A stretch of 64,000 bases of DNA from Euryodendron excelsum (GCA_033060915.1 CM065390.1:22362501-22426500), one strand, 5' to 3'; shown: positions 1 through 11,204, counted from the first letter of the stretch. The notes: a model not told the origin generated them from the letters alone. Numbers and translations: made by a program.

Positions 1-1957
1 GTCTGAAGTTAAATTTTTCCAAAAGCCCTTCCCTAGAGAGATGACCCTCTTGGTTATAGAAGGTCCTCCCAAATGAGGTTTATTATCCTTTCTTTGAGTT
101 TGAATTTAGGAATCCATTGTTATCTTCAATTCAAAGTAGAGATATTGTCCACCAAAATTATTCAAATTCAAAATATATCGTCGTCCACAGAACTTGATTC
201 CAATGCTGCGTGTCAAGGGCTCATCTCATCCTTGATATTTTGATTGGATACTCATTTGAAATTTATGGAAGAGTTACTTGAATGTCTTGCCCACCATTCA
301 CCATAATGTCTTGTGGAAAGACCTTTGGATGCATATGTTGGAATCTTTAATGTGGCATTAGTGCCTAATTTTTAAGCAAGATTACCAAAGTAGAACAACT
401 TCTTCTAAAGTTCCTATGTAGTGTTCTCTCTTCAGTCTCCCAGGAATGTCTTGACAAAAATTGAATTGTCTAGCAAATCTATGAGGACTGTAAGATTCAA
501 TAATGAGTCATTGCCACAACGAAGAGTCGGTAACTTGAACAATGACTGATAATGTAGTCACCTCAAAAACCTGATAGGTCTCCATGAGATAATCGCTTCT
601 CTTGACATGTGGCTAAATAAGATAAGATTGATGAATCGATACTTTTAAAAAGATTACCGAGCTTCCACATCATCAAAATGCTTCACCATCATTTCACCAG
701 CAAATCTAGCCATTCGGGCACCACAGTAATGGCTAGGGGATGAAAAATAAGCATCAAAGTAATGACCAAGCCATCCATAAACATAATGGATAGGGAATGT
801 AGCCAGGAATTTGCTTGGAGTTGGAGAAAAAGAAATCTCTCTTAGCCCATTGTAGATGCTTGCAAGCACTGGCACTGGGAAAGAAAATTTTCCCCAAAAG
901 CCATCATACTAACTACCTCAAAAACACCGGAGTGAATGTGATTGACTTCTTTATTGGGTAAAGCAAATTTGCATAACCAGCAAGATAACAAAGCCGCCAT
1001 ATATGTTTTCCCTCGTACATTCTCTTTAATGCCTAAGTCATAGAATGGTCTCTAGTCTTCTTCAAAATGTTGTGGTGGCTTATCATCAATAATACTAGTA
1101 GGATTGTGAGACATCTTTGGTTTATTTGACCTCTTCTTATTCACTCTTGTAAGAGGTTCATCATACCTGATCAAACTCTTAAACAAAAATGTAACCCAAT
1201 CATGAGCACTGACTTGATGAGTGTCATTTTCGCTATAAAGCTTATGGTAAGCTAAGAATAGATATCAATAACTTGACGGAAGAAGTAGTTTTTTGTTTCT
1301 ATCAAGATTTGTCAATTTTTTTGAGGTCGGGATAACTTTATCATAAAATTTTCGATGAATTGGTAACCCACCGAGAACACGTATGTCCCACAAAGAAATA
1401 GGCAGTTCTCCTATTGAAGAATGGAGAGTATTTGTGGAAGGACACCAAAGCTCGCAAATAGATTGAAGAAAGTTCTCATTAATTGTGAAAAAGAGGCATA
1501 AACGACATCATAAATTCTTGCAGCTTGGAGTTTACTTATTTCGACTAAGTGTATCTTCAAGTCCTTCCCAATATCCAGGAGTGTAAGAAAACTCACCAAA
1601 GTTGGCAAGATAAATGTCCTAATTAGCCGTTCCGCAATGAACCCGGTTGCCTAGTAACAAAAACTGTTCATAACCACTATCTTTAGAATGAAGTGAAGAC
1701 AGTAAGAATGAAGCCTTTGTAGAGATAGTGATGGAATTGTTGTGGTCGAGCATCTCCCTTGTCGATATAGCATACCATCACGCCAAATGGGGTAGATCAA
1801 TTAAAGAAGACCAACTAGGATTAGGGTATTCCATCGTGCCATTTGGAAAAGTATTCAGTTGTAACCAAAATATATAAATGGGCACCAAAAGACTTAGGCA
1901 AAGGCCCCACTACATCCAATCTCCATGCATCCAAAGGCCAAGAAGCAACAGTTTGAT
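1..1957 (-). repeat. Left arm of a ~4.8-kb inverted repeat (PMD-gypsy copy 1)
   Basis: Read on the minus strand, this stretch matches 2384-4765 almost end to end. Position 1 pairs with about 4763, 654-875 with 3661-3873, 1570 with about 2960, and 1886-1912 with about 2430-2456. It is shorter than the right arm because it lacks about 190 bp near 1850 and about 220 bp near 250-300. The window starts inside the arm, so its outer end is not seen. Both arms are 3' portions of one retroelement family, joined through their 5'-truncated sides. Confidence 0.9.
250..1957 (-). pseudogene. Degenerate integrase tail plus plant mobile domain (PMD), left copy
   Basis: In the minus direction a short Ty3/gypsy integrase piece comes first, near 1957-1860, with DVVGPLPKSFGAHLYILV and FSKW, the start of the catalytic core. 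PMD-like sequence follows from about 1640 down to about 250. Recognisable PMD pieces are the block SIYNGLREISFSPTPSKFLATF with FPIHYVYGWLGHYF (875-654) and a region near 1560. Stops and frameshifts break it throughout. PMD proteins (aminotransferase-like, MAIL family) are known both as host genes and as cargo of plant Ty3/gypsy and Mutator elements. The attached integrase places this copy in a retroelement. No function is expected. Confidence 0.7.
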
Positions 1958-2383
1958 GGAGTTAGAGAAAAAGAAATATTAACTTTAAGATGTCTACTAG
2001 GATTAGGGTACAAAGTACCATAATCCTAAAAAGATAGGTTTTCATAATATTATATAAGAAGTAGCTTTGTACCAATGGACTTTACTTTCATCATCCGTGG
2101 GTTCCTTTTAAGAGAAACCGTGAGTAATCTCTAAAGACACTTCTTTAGGTATTGGACTTCCCTTTTTGTTTATTTTTTATTTCTTTCTTTGATCTGCTTT
2201 TCTCTTGAGATTTTTTGTGTGTTTGTTTATGGAATAAAAGTATGGGATTCATACCATTGAATTTTTGCCATGGTGGAACTCTTAGAGAGAGAAAGAGAAA
2301 GAGAAAGAGAGATGCAAGTGTGAACTTTTATGGAATAAAAGTATCGGATTCGTACCATTGAATTTTAATGGTGTGAACTTTTA
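1958..2383. other. Loop between the palindrome arms
   Basis: This unique spacer separates the two arms. It contains an imperfect direct repeat of about 40 bp (2229-2268 and 2329-2368, both TTATGGAATAAAAGTAT-like) and a GA-rich simple repeat at 2288-2312. A short motif near 1996-2011 repeats one in the left arm at 1812-1828. No coding potential is seen. The direct repeat may be a footprint of the rearrangement that joined the arms. Confidence 0.6.
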
Positions 2384-2409
2384 ATCCAACTGTTGCTTCT
2401 TGGCCTTTT

Positions 2410-2640
2410 AATGCATGGGGGTTGGACGTAGTGGGGCCTTTGCCTAAGTCTTTTGGTGGCCATTTATACATTTTGGTTGCCACCAATTACTTTTCCAAAT
2501 GGGCTGAAGTTGTGCTATTAAGGGAAGTGAAAAAGAAAAATATTGTGAATTTCATTTGTACGGTCTCGATCTCAGACCACGATTTACTTCAAGGACTACT
2601 GCGTTCATGGATAAAGACTTGTCACCATTGGTAGTGAAAA
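2410..2640 (+). pseudogene. Ty3/gypsy integrase core fragment
   Basis: The 70-codon frame from 2422 begins MDVVGPLPKSFGGHLYILVA, then NYFSKWAEVV. This is the usual beginning of the plant Ty3/gypsy integrase catalytic core, including the first aspartate. The sequence stays recognisable to about 2580 and then loses frame, so the second aspartate and glutamate of the catalytic triad are absent. RT and RNase H, which should lie upstream, are missing, so the element is 5'-truncated here. The same fragment occurs in the left arm. Confidence 0.75.
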
Positions 2641-2689
2641 ATGGGAGCCTTTGATGATAGTCTTAGACTTGCTTGCCTTAAACCTAGTC

Positions 2690-4491
2690 ATTGGCGTTTT
2701 TTTCCTAAGTTGGTCTTCTTCCATTGATCCACCCCATTTGGTGCGATGGTATACTGTATCGATAAGGGAGTTGCTCGACCACAACAATTCCATCACTATC
2801 TCAATAAAGGCTTCACTCTTACTATCTTTACTTTTTTTATGAAGATAGTGGTTTTGAACAGTTTTCATTACTAAGCAATCGGGTTCATTGCGAAAGGCTA
2901 ATTGGAACACTTCACTTGCCAACTTTGGTGACTTCTCTTCCATTCCTGGATATTGGGAATGGCTTGAAGATACACTTAGTCGCAATAAGCAAACCCTCAA
3001 AGTTGCAAGAATTTATGATGCTGCTTGCACCTCTTTTTCATATATGATCATATGAGAACCTTCTTCAATCTCTCTGCAAGCTTTGGTGTCCTTCCACAAA
3101 TACTCTCCATTCTTCAATATGAGAACTGTCTATCTCTTTATAGCACTTTCGTGTTCTTGATGGGTTACCAATTCATGAAAAATTTTATGACGAAGTTGTC
3201 TCGACTACAAAAGAATTGACAAAACTTAACAGAAACAAAAAATCTACTTCTTCCACCAAGTTGTCAATACCTATTCTTAGCTTACCATAAGCTTTATTAT
3301 GAAAATGACACTCATCAAGTCAGTGCTCATGATTGGGTTACATTTTGGTTCAGGAGTCCGATCAAGTATGATAAACCTCCTACTAGAATGAATAGGAAGA
3401 GGTCAAATAAACCCCAGATGTCTCATAATCCCACTTGTATTATTGATGACAAGCCACCGCAACGTTCTGAAGAAGAAGAGGGACTATTCTATAACTTGGA
3501 AATTAAAGAGAATGTATGAGAGAAAACATAACAAGCTGCTCTGTTATTTTGTGCTGGCTATGCAAATTTACTTTACCAAATAAAAGAAGTTAACGACATT
3601 CACCCCAGTGTTTTCAAAATAGCTAGTATAATGGCTTGTAGGAAAAAAATTTCTTGAGCAGTGCCTATGCTTACAAGCATCTACAATGGGCTAAGAAAGA
3701 TTTCTTTTTCTCGAACTCCAAGCAAGTGCCTGGCAACATTCCCTATCCATTATGTTTATAGATGGCTTGGTTATTACTTCAATGCTTATTTTTCATCCAC
3801 TTGTTGTTACTATGGTGCCCGAATGGCTATATTTATTGGTGACAAGATGACAAAGCATTTTGATGATGTGTAGGCACGCTATCTTTTCAAAAGTATCAAT
3901 CCATCAATCTTATCTTCTTTAGCCATGTGTCAAGAGAAGCGATTATCTTTAACTGATGATGGATACCTATCAGGTTCTTGGAGTGACTACATTATCAGTC
4001 ATCATTCAAGTTACTTGACTCTTCGTCGCGGCAATGAGCTCATTATTGAATCTTATAGCTCTCATAGATTTGCTAGACAATTCAATTTTTGTCAAGACAT
4101 TCCTAGGAGGATAAAGAGAGAACTCTACACAGGTACTTTAGAAGAAGTTGTTCTACTTTGCCAATCTTGCACAAAATTAGGTACTAATGCCACGTTAGAG
4201 ATTCCAACACGTCCATCCAAAGGTCTTGCCACAAGACATTATGTTGAATGGTGGGCAAGGCATTCAAGCAACTCTTCTAGGAGAAGCACCAAGCGGGTTA
4301 TAAAGTATTCAAAACCAAGTCCTCCAGTTGAAGCAAAAAAAAATAAAAATAAGAAGAAAGGATTTGTATTACCTTCTCAGAAAGATGTTGGAAGAGCTTC
4401 AGCAAGAGAAAATAAAGCAAAGTTACTGTTCAATTTACTCCAAAGAAATCATCAGTTGCTAATGCAAAACTGCTTTGGTGATTCCGACTAG
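2690..4491 (+). pseudogene. Plant mobile domain (PMD) pseudogene, right copy
   Basis: Read across frames, the plus strand gives a nearly complete PMD protein. An opening GYWEWLEDTLSRNKQTLKVA segment lies near 2950-3003. A middle block near 3300-3420 includes HDWVTFWFRSPIKYDKPPTR. The frame 3661-3873 contains SIYNGLRKISFSRTP and FPIHYVYRWLGYYF. A long open stretch at 3925-4491 (188 codons) contains GSWSDYIISHHSSYLTLRRG and ATRHYVEWWARHSS and ends in a lysine-rich tail. A TAG at 3871-3873 separates the last two open stretches. The domain assignment rests on this motif order, which matches PMD proteins carried by Ty3/gypsy elements. It is inactive as written. Confidence 0.72.
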
Positions 4492-4499
4492 CCCACAAA

Positions 4500-5010
4500 T
4501 TTCAACCGAATATCCAGTCAAAATATCAAGGATGAGGTGAGCCCTTGACATGCAGCGTTGGAATCAAGTTCTATGGATGACGATATATTTTGAATTTGAA
4601 TAATTCTGACGGACGATATCTCTGCTTTGAATTGAAGATAACAATGGATATCCTAAATTCAAACTCAAAGAAAGGATAAGAAACCTCATCCGGGAGGACC
4701 CTCTATAAATAAGAGGGTCATCTCTATGGGAAAGGGACTTTTGGAGAAATTCAACTTCAGAATTGTCAAAGTTGGACTTTGGCATTCAATATCACTGAAA
4801 GTATCCAGAAACAAGCCTCACTTTTCAAGAAAAATCCATCAATGGCAATTCAGAGGTAAAAGGTTCCAAAACGCATGTGATGTTTGTAAAGGGTTCTAAC
4901 CTTTATGATGTTTTGTAAGGGGGTCAACGCCTTATGTGTTTTGTAAACAAGGTTTTGAAACCTACGAAATACAATAAAGATATTGTCTTCATAAGTTTCT
5001 TAATCCTGGT
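4500..5010 (+). repeat. LTR-like 3' end of the PMD-gypsy element
   Basis: Downstream of the PMD pseudogene lies a block matching the outer left arm. It has a TATA box at 4704-4711 and, 260 bp on, an AATAAA-type signal in a CAATAAAGATATT context near 4970. This is the U3-R-U5 plan of an LTR. Exact ends and a target duplication could not be fixed, because the partner LTR lies outside the window. The G- and T-rich stretch 4855-4960 repeats motifs such as AAAGGGTTCTAACC. Confidence 0.55.
4697..4719 (+). promoter_or_regulatory. TATA box inside a perfect 7-bp inverted repeat
   Basis: TATAAATA (4704-4711) is framed by GACCCTC and its exact reverse complement GAGGGTC, so the TATA box lies in the loop of a possible hairpin. 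It is the probable LTR promoter of the right-arm element. The left arm has a decayed version near positions 44-70. Confidence 0.5.
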
Positions 5011-5099
5011 ACTATTTGTTATTATTTAATAATTGAAGGTCTTATTTTATTTTGTCAAACAAGTAACTAACAAGCTGGATTTTTTAGATTGGAGATAGG

Positions 5100-7440
5100 A
5101 GTCCACAAATTTTAAATAATCAACACTACAAAAACCATACAATGGATTTTGTAGATACAAAATTTGAAATGCAAACTAAAACTTTCTAGGCTTGAAATTT
5201 GTGTCAACAAGGTTCCACACTTTTTTCCACAAGGTAGAGGGGGGAGTAGATGAAGGACTAGGTTTAGTAGGCTTTGGCTTTCTCTTTTAGGTCAAGTGTC
5301 ATCTAGTAGCCTGGTTTGACAGAATAATCTTCGGAGAGCTGCTACCCTAAATCAGTTCATCTTCTTTATCAAACCAAGAAATAGGGATGGTGCAGATGGC
5401 TTTTGTAAGTGGGATTTCTGCGAAGGCTTGACCGATCACTCAAGCCAATATTGATGAGTCTCTAACTTGCTAAAAAAGTTAGAATGGGTCGACCCTCTTT
5501 GGACCGATCACACTCCGACAGTCAAGTTAGCTATCTTCTCTATGAATAAAGTAAAATTCACGAGTGTGTCTGACTTAGTTGGATTGATCATACCTTGCTC
5601 TCTCATAACTCTGGTATTTATAATGTGACACTTTCTGTTGAGCCTACCACATAATCATGACTCACTGCTCAGGTCTATGCCGGCTAAAGTCGGCTGATCG
5701 GACATAATTTCTCCTATATCGCTTTGCTAAAGCTCGACTGACTGGACGTAAGCGTCATCGGTTGTGTGCAGCACCTCTTCCGCATTGAATGCAGGCCTGT
5801 TCTCTATTTAATGTTCTGTCCCTCTGTATGATTACACCCCTAAGCTGGGCTAAGAGTGCTTCAGCTTGGGCGGACAAAATGACTTGGGCCTGTGGCATAA
5901 TACTCACTCCTAGGCTGCCCCAAGCCCAATTTAGCAATATCAATCGGTTTGAGCTTGCTTAACTTGTTTGGGCCCATATTTATTTTACCCACAGCTTTTA
6001 TTTCATTTCCTAAGAAGAACCTTTGCATCAAATCCACATGCCACCTTCTTCCATTCTTAATTATAAGATTTGACCTTAGAGAGTTGGCAATCATTAGGCT
6101 TTGGGGAGGCAATCCAAGAATTCTCTAAAGATGGAATCCATTTGTCCTCCCATATATCCACCTTATCACCAGAAGATATGTTCCATTGTAAACCATTCAC
6201 CAATAGGTCCTTACCTTGGATAAGACTGGACCAAAACCAGGAAGCTGAACCTCCTTTTTCTGCTCATAGGAAAATAGATAACTTTTAGAGCTCTAGCCCA
6301 ATACTACGAAGGATGATGGATTAGTCTCCACCTTGCCCCTTTGGATTATTTAACTCCTCCCATCAGCACCAGTGGATTTTACCACCCTGTTCACTACGAC
6401 TCCACCAAAATCTTCTACACGCAACATCAATACCCCATTTTCAAATTGACTTTTCTTTTCTTAGTCGTGCTACCCCAAAGGAAATTTCTATTTGAGATTA
6501 TCAATCTTGTCACAAACATTTATAGGGAAAGCACTGGTTTGCATTCTTGCCATGGTTGAGGTAACAGCTTGTATAAGAGTGTTTCTACCAGCCATGGAGA
6601 CACGTTTGGTTTGCCAACCCACAAGCCTAATTTGAATCTTTTCAAGAATGTCATTGTAGATGTTAATATTAACTACCATGCAGCAAAGGGACACCAAGGT
6701 ATCTAGCCAAATCATTAGTAAAAGGGATGCCACACTTAGTACTGATAACCTGAGCCCTGATCCTGCTAACATTAGGGGACACAAAGATTTTAGATTTTTT
6801 AAAGTTAATCTTAGGGCCAGACTTGTTGCAGAAATTCTGCATAATTTCCATGATAGCATCACAGCAAGAGTCATTAGCTGTAGAGAACAAAATGAGGTCA
6901 TCAACGGAAAGAGATGAGAGAAAATCAAACCTTTTTTTAGAAGCTTTCAGGCCTGTCCAATCCTTACTCCTCATCTTGTCATTAATCATCAAAGATAGTC
7001 TATCCATGAACATAGCAAAAAGATAGAGAGAAGGGGTCACCTTGTCTCAAGCCTCTTCCAGGCTTATTCAATATCAAAGACATTCCATAATGAGTAGTAT
7101 AATATTCCTAGGGAACTTGAAGTCAATAAGGGTTTGTTTAAGGAAAGCCCAGCTAATTTTGTCATAGGTTTTTTCTAAATTACTCTTAACAATAACATCT
7201 CTAGTTTTATCTTTATTGTGCATGAGAGTGAAGAATTTCCTAGGTTATAATGATATTGTCAGTAGTGTTCCGACCAAGGATGAAACTGCTCTGAAAAGGG
7301 AATATAACATCATACATCATTAAGCAAAGGTCTAATTCTATTAACTAACACTTTAGAAAGGGCTTTATAGCTCACATTACACAAGCTAATAGGAATAAAT
7401 TGGGTAAAAACGCATTTTTCTTGTAGTGATATATTTTGCT
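5100..7440 (-). pseudogene. L1-type LINE ORF2, 5'-truncated, interrupted by a solo LTR
   Basis: From about 7440 downward the minus strand encodes a plant L1 reverse transcriptase: IPISLCNVSYKALSKVLVNR, FILGRNTTDN, then YLFAMFMDRLSLMI. The catalytic motif appears as SVDDLILFS (usually xADD), followed by the SGPKINFKKSKIFVSPNV and GIPFTNDLARYLGVPLLH blocks. The C-terminal part has the DKWIP-type motif (W.DKWIPSLE) near 6130-6160. The frame then runs into the solo LTR at 5993 and resumes at 5399 with CTIPISWFDKEDELI, the zf-RVT region. The N-terminal endonuclease is absent. Many stops are present, and no clear poly(A) tail was found near 5000-5100. Confidence 0.85.
5404..5993 (-). mobile_element. 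Solo LTR (Ty3/gypsy, same family as element 2) with GCTTT target duplication
   Basis: The 590-bp block starts TGTAAGTGGG and ends TACCCACA. It is flanked by GCTTT at 5399-5403 and 5994-5998, a 5-bp target duplication. It aligns along its length with the LTR of element 2 (57414-58034), including the initial TGTAAGTGGGATTT, the repeated 'ACCGATCAC' region and the final CCCACA. TATAAATA lies on the minus strand at 5615-5622, which sets the orientation. It interrupts the LINE ORF2 cleanly, and LINE homology resumes on both sides. Confidence 0.9.
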
Positions 7441-8555
7441 TTAAACCAGGAGACCAAAATGCATAGATAGAGGCACTAGAAAGACTACTCGTATTACCAT
7501 GTATCCACCAAGGCCTTTAAGGTCATTGTTTCCTAGGCCTGAGTCATACAATTGCCAGCATGTTCAGAGATTAAATGAAAATTTACACCATCACATGAGT
7601 GCTCCAGACAGACAAAATGACAGCCAATATAACTTAAACAAAAATAAATTTGAAAAAAAATCTGCAGAGTGGTGGTTAGGCATATTACTATCAATTATAA
7701 ATATCCATGTATACTACTTAAAGGAAAATGTTATTCTTCAAGAAAATTTGTATTGAAAATTCCATCTCATGATGTGATAATGACGCCATTATAATGGTCG
7801 TTTTGTTTGAAGTTAATGGTTCTCATTCAACCGCATGATTCTCTACAAAAACATTGTATAAATTTTCTAGTTGTATATGATTACCCTTACTTAAATATAC
7901 TCTGCTATTGTAACAAACAACTTCACTACATAAGTGGGATCAAGAAAAACAGAGACATTGACCAATCAAGAAAACTTCATAATAACCATTCAGTTTCAAA
8001 TTTAATCTTTTACTTCAATATTTTTCACATGTCTGTGATGATTTGTCATTTGGTTGTAGACAGAACTTCCAAGGCTTACACTTCACTGGTATTGATGACC
8101 ATGCTCAAACCGTACAAGCCCCAAAAGCCTCAGTATAAGCTAAATCATATTAAGATGCAGAACAGCACATTCAAATCCTTAAAAATTAAAATTGAACAAA
8201 GCTAATTGGAGGATGATTCATTTATGAGCATTCAAGTTAAAAAAAAAACTAAAAGCTTTATTGCATACAATATATTTATATATAAACTAATGGTTGATGT
8301 GTGCTAATGCATTATTCCATGATTCCATCACATATTATATGATGTCTGGCTGGATTTATATTCATCGTCACCCCAAAAAAATTATCCTAGTCTCAATGAA
8401 AAATAATATAAGCATAACCTTTTGCAAATATTTAACTGTAAATCATGTTATAGAACAAATCTAAATGGGTACTTGGCTACTTGTATTTTAACTTCATGAT
8501 CTGTACTTGTGTGAAAATATGTTCAGTGCTTACAGTGGCAGACCCAGGATTTCAG
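7441..8555. other. Intergenic stretch, no gene recognised
   Basis: This is AT-rich sequence between the LINE truncation point and the minisatellite. Short open frames at 7499-7756 and 7807-8205 lack recognisable motifs and start contexts. No repeat or RNA gene is seen. Confidence 0.5.
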
Positions 8556-9085
8556 TTGAGTGGGGGTCAAAATTTTTTTTTCTTTTTTTTGTTAAAAGGA
8601 TGGTTAAGAAATTTTTTAAAATTTGTAAAGGATCAATACACTATATAGTATTTTAAATATCCAAAAATCTAAAAGGGTGAAGTGAAATTTAAAAACTTTA
8701 GGGGTGCCAATATACAATGTTGTAATCTAAATATTCAAAAATCTACAAGGGTAAAGTAAAATTTAGAGACTTTGGGGTTGCCAATACACTATGTTGTTTT
8801 CTAAATATTCAAAAATATGCAAGGTCAAGTGAAATTTAAAAACTTTAGAGGGCTGACACACTATAATGCATTCTAAATATCCAAAATTTATAGGGTATAA
8901 AGCAAAGTTTTCAAACTTTGGGGGGGGGGGGGGGGGGGGGGTCAATACACTATGTTGTTTTCTAAATACCCAAAAAAATACAAGGTGAAGTGAAATTTAG
9001 AAACTTTGGGGGCTAACACACTATAATGCATTCTAAATATCCAAAATTTATAGGGTATAAAGCAAAATTTTCAAATCCCAGCGCC
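8556..9085 (+). repeat. ~72-bp minisatellite with a 22-G run
   Basis: About six diverged units of 70-74 bp begin at roughly 8675, 8749, 8823, 8894, 8967 and 9037, each resembling GGGTGAAGTGAAATTTA. Within a unit the order is AAACTTT, a G run, then CAATACACTATGTTGTTTTC and AAATATYCAAAA. In the fourth unit the short G run has grown to 22 consecutive G (8920-8941). A C-run (about 9083-9091) and a GC-rich tail follow. The leading GTGGCAGACCCAGG at 8535-8548 resembles the end of a non-autonomous plant transposon, but no terminal repeat could be shown. Confidence 0.75.
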
Positions 9086-9674
9086 CCCCCCCCGCGGGCA
9101 GGCGGGCGCGCGTGCTTGATTTAAATAAAACAAGGATCTTGAACAGTTTTCAATAGGTGGGAAGGCAATGGGTGTACTATGAGGCGGAATGGAGCCTCGT
9201 AATATTCTATGTACAAAAACTATAACAAATTTATAGAACAACATACAAAAAGAGAAAAAATGTTAAAGCTAGAATAAATAAAACTGCTTTTTCAAAACTA
9301 GAGCAAAGGACAGACAAAGGTAAAAAGTGACCTCTATATGTATGTGTGTGTATATGTATATATATATTTTTGATAAGTAAGAAAAGTGGCCTATATTAAG
9401 GGGTTGCCAAATGTATGGTTGGATAAGTTGATCAAGAATCAAAATCAGACAATTTCAAGATAGTATTTGAGCTAAAAAAAAAACGGACTTTGCAGATGTG
9501 GTGTAGCTTAATGTGAGTGAGTTACCCACACTACAGATGCCTCCAGTTTTGGTATATTAAGCAGAAACTAAAATCAGTTCTAGGTTTTTCACAAAACGAC
9601 TTGCGCACAGAAACGTGCATGAATATCCATAGAAGCATCCTAAAGCATCAAACAAGACATAGTAAGATGTTACT
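9086..9674. other. Intergenic, 3' side of the YSL pseudogene
   Basis: A GC-rich tail (9086-9112) is followed by AT-rich DNA with a TATG/TGTG simple repeat near 9338-9370. It may include the former 3' UTR of the YSL gene at its right end. No gene is seen. Confidence 0.45.
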
Positions 9675-10176
9675 CTAAGAAGGGCCAAAGTACACGCAGA
9701 TGGGGGGATTGATCTTGAAAACAGAAAGGATTATTGCTGATATTGTCCAAATCCCATCACCACACATCAAGCCTGAAGCAACTGCCCCTCCATAATTCTC
9801 TGCATCCTTTCTATTTGTCCTCTCCCATATATACTGTATCAGAGTCCCAACAAACAAATCAATACCAACGTAGGCTCCAATATAAAGAGGGAGAGCCATT
9901 ACCATTGGAAATGGGATAAACTGCAAGACCTTTGCCCGAGTCACATCTCTGAGAATGTTGATAACAAGAGTGAAGATGAAAAATGCACAAGATATGGCTA
10001 AACAGTACTTGGGCAAGTTGGAGTAGCCCTCAATCCTTAGAATGGCCATTTCCCGGAATATAACAGCATATGGGGCTTTGTATGGACTGCCAGGGGATCC
10101 AATGTCAAAAGCCGTCCAAAACAACCAGAATGTTAATGGGCAATGACACAACCCATGGCTGTACTTACCAACTGAC

Positions 10177-10624
10177 CTATGTTACCATAATAGTCTACTA
10201 CCCTAGCGAATTACGTTTTTTGAATAGCGTTCCGAAACATGGTACTCTAGCGTTCCAAAACGGTGAATCTAGCGATCCCAAGCTTTTTTTCTATTTACAT
10301 CTTTAAAGGTTACCTAACGGAGGAAAAAAAATCAATTATAATGAACAAAAATATAGAGAGAATAAAATTTTGGTATAACAATATGCAAGAAAATGGGTCA
10401 TAATACTCCTAAAATGTGTTTTTAGATGATTAATTTGAAAAAAACATAAATCATATTTTATTAAATGTATGATTATTAAAGAAAATTCTTTCAAAAGTAC
10501 TTTAATTCTAATAGTATACTTTATAGAAGTCTATCCCTAACGTACCATATTTTAGAACAAGTGGCGTACCACGTTTCCGTTCTCGTTTCACGTACCGGAA
10601 CGAGCCGCATTCCAGGTAACATAG
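10177..10624. mobile_element. 448-bp MITE inserted in the YSL coding region
   Basis: The insert begins CTATGTTACC and ends with the reverse complement GGTAACATAG. It is flanked by CAACTGAC at 10169-10176 and 10625-10632. An 8-bp duplication points to a hAT-type origin. Removing the insert and one duplication rejoins the YSL frame, from MFVSQL to VSTAMGCVIA. It contains repeated TAGCGTTCC/CGTTCCG-type motifs near both ends and no transposase, so it is non-autonomous. Confidence 0.9.
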
Positions 10625-11060
10625 CAACTGACTGACAAACATAGACTTGGGCGATGATAGAGTAAGTAAGATAACCTGTCTTGAAATCTGGCATGAGATT
10701 GGCTGCATTAGAGACAACGGTTGTTATAACCCCACAAGCTGCTAATCCAGCTATGACGCCACCATTGCTTCCAACCAGTGGAGCAATAACAGAAAGACCT
10801 ATCTTTCCATAAGTTGAAGACAAGCTGGTGTCAGTGAGCCCAGGGCAATAAGAGTTGCAAAAGGAAAGGACAGGGGCAATAATATGTAAAATGAAAACCA
10901 TATACCTCTTCAATGATGGAAAGATGATCGGAATCATTGTTGCATGTGATGCAGCAACAACTATGTATCCAGCAGAAGAGAACCAGTTGGGTATCCTGTC
11001 CCGCATAAATATCCCATCCCCTTTTGATCTTTGTTCCAGTAGGAATTCAGAACTTTCACG

Positions 11061-11204
11061 ATCAAAAACCTCAGCAGTGATAGGAAGATTGTTCTGTTTA
11101 GTGCCGTTTATCAGCATTTCATCAATTTCACAATCAAAAACCTCAGCAGTGATTGGAAGCTTGTTCTGTTTAGTGCTATTTCTCAGCATTTCATCAACAA
11201 CTCT
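11061..11204 (-). repeat. 72-bp tandem duplication inside the YSL gene
   Basis: Two adjacent 72-bp units (11061-11132 and 11133-11204) encode 24-residue repeats: DEMLRNSTKQNKLPITAEVF and DEMLINGTKQNNLPITAEVF, each with four more residues. They lie in the hydrophilic loop between the middle membrane segments, a variable place in the family. The duplication preserves frame, so it could predate the inactivation. Confidence 0.85.

Larger units (their letters stand above)
2384..4765 (+). repeat. Right arm of the ~4.8-kb inverted repeat (PMD-gypsy copy 2)
   Basis: This is the reverse-complement partner of 1-1957, with scattered substitutions and extra blocks at about 2500-2690 and 4280-4490 that the left arm lacks. 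The order in the plus direction is integrase fragment, PMD pseudogene, then an LTR-like promoter region. The outer 250 bp (4510-4765) matches window positions 1-240. The arms are clearly diverged, so the duplication is not recent. Confidence 0.9.

Noticed and set aside
7499..8205. Two plus-strand frames of 85 and 132 codons as a small gene
   Set aside because: No recognisable motif, AT-rich chance composition, and no conserved context.
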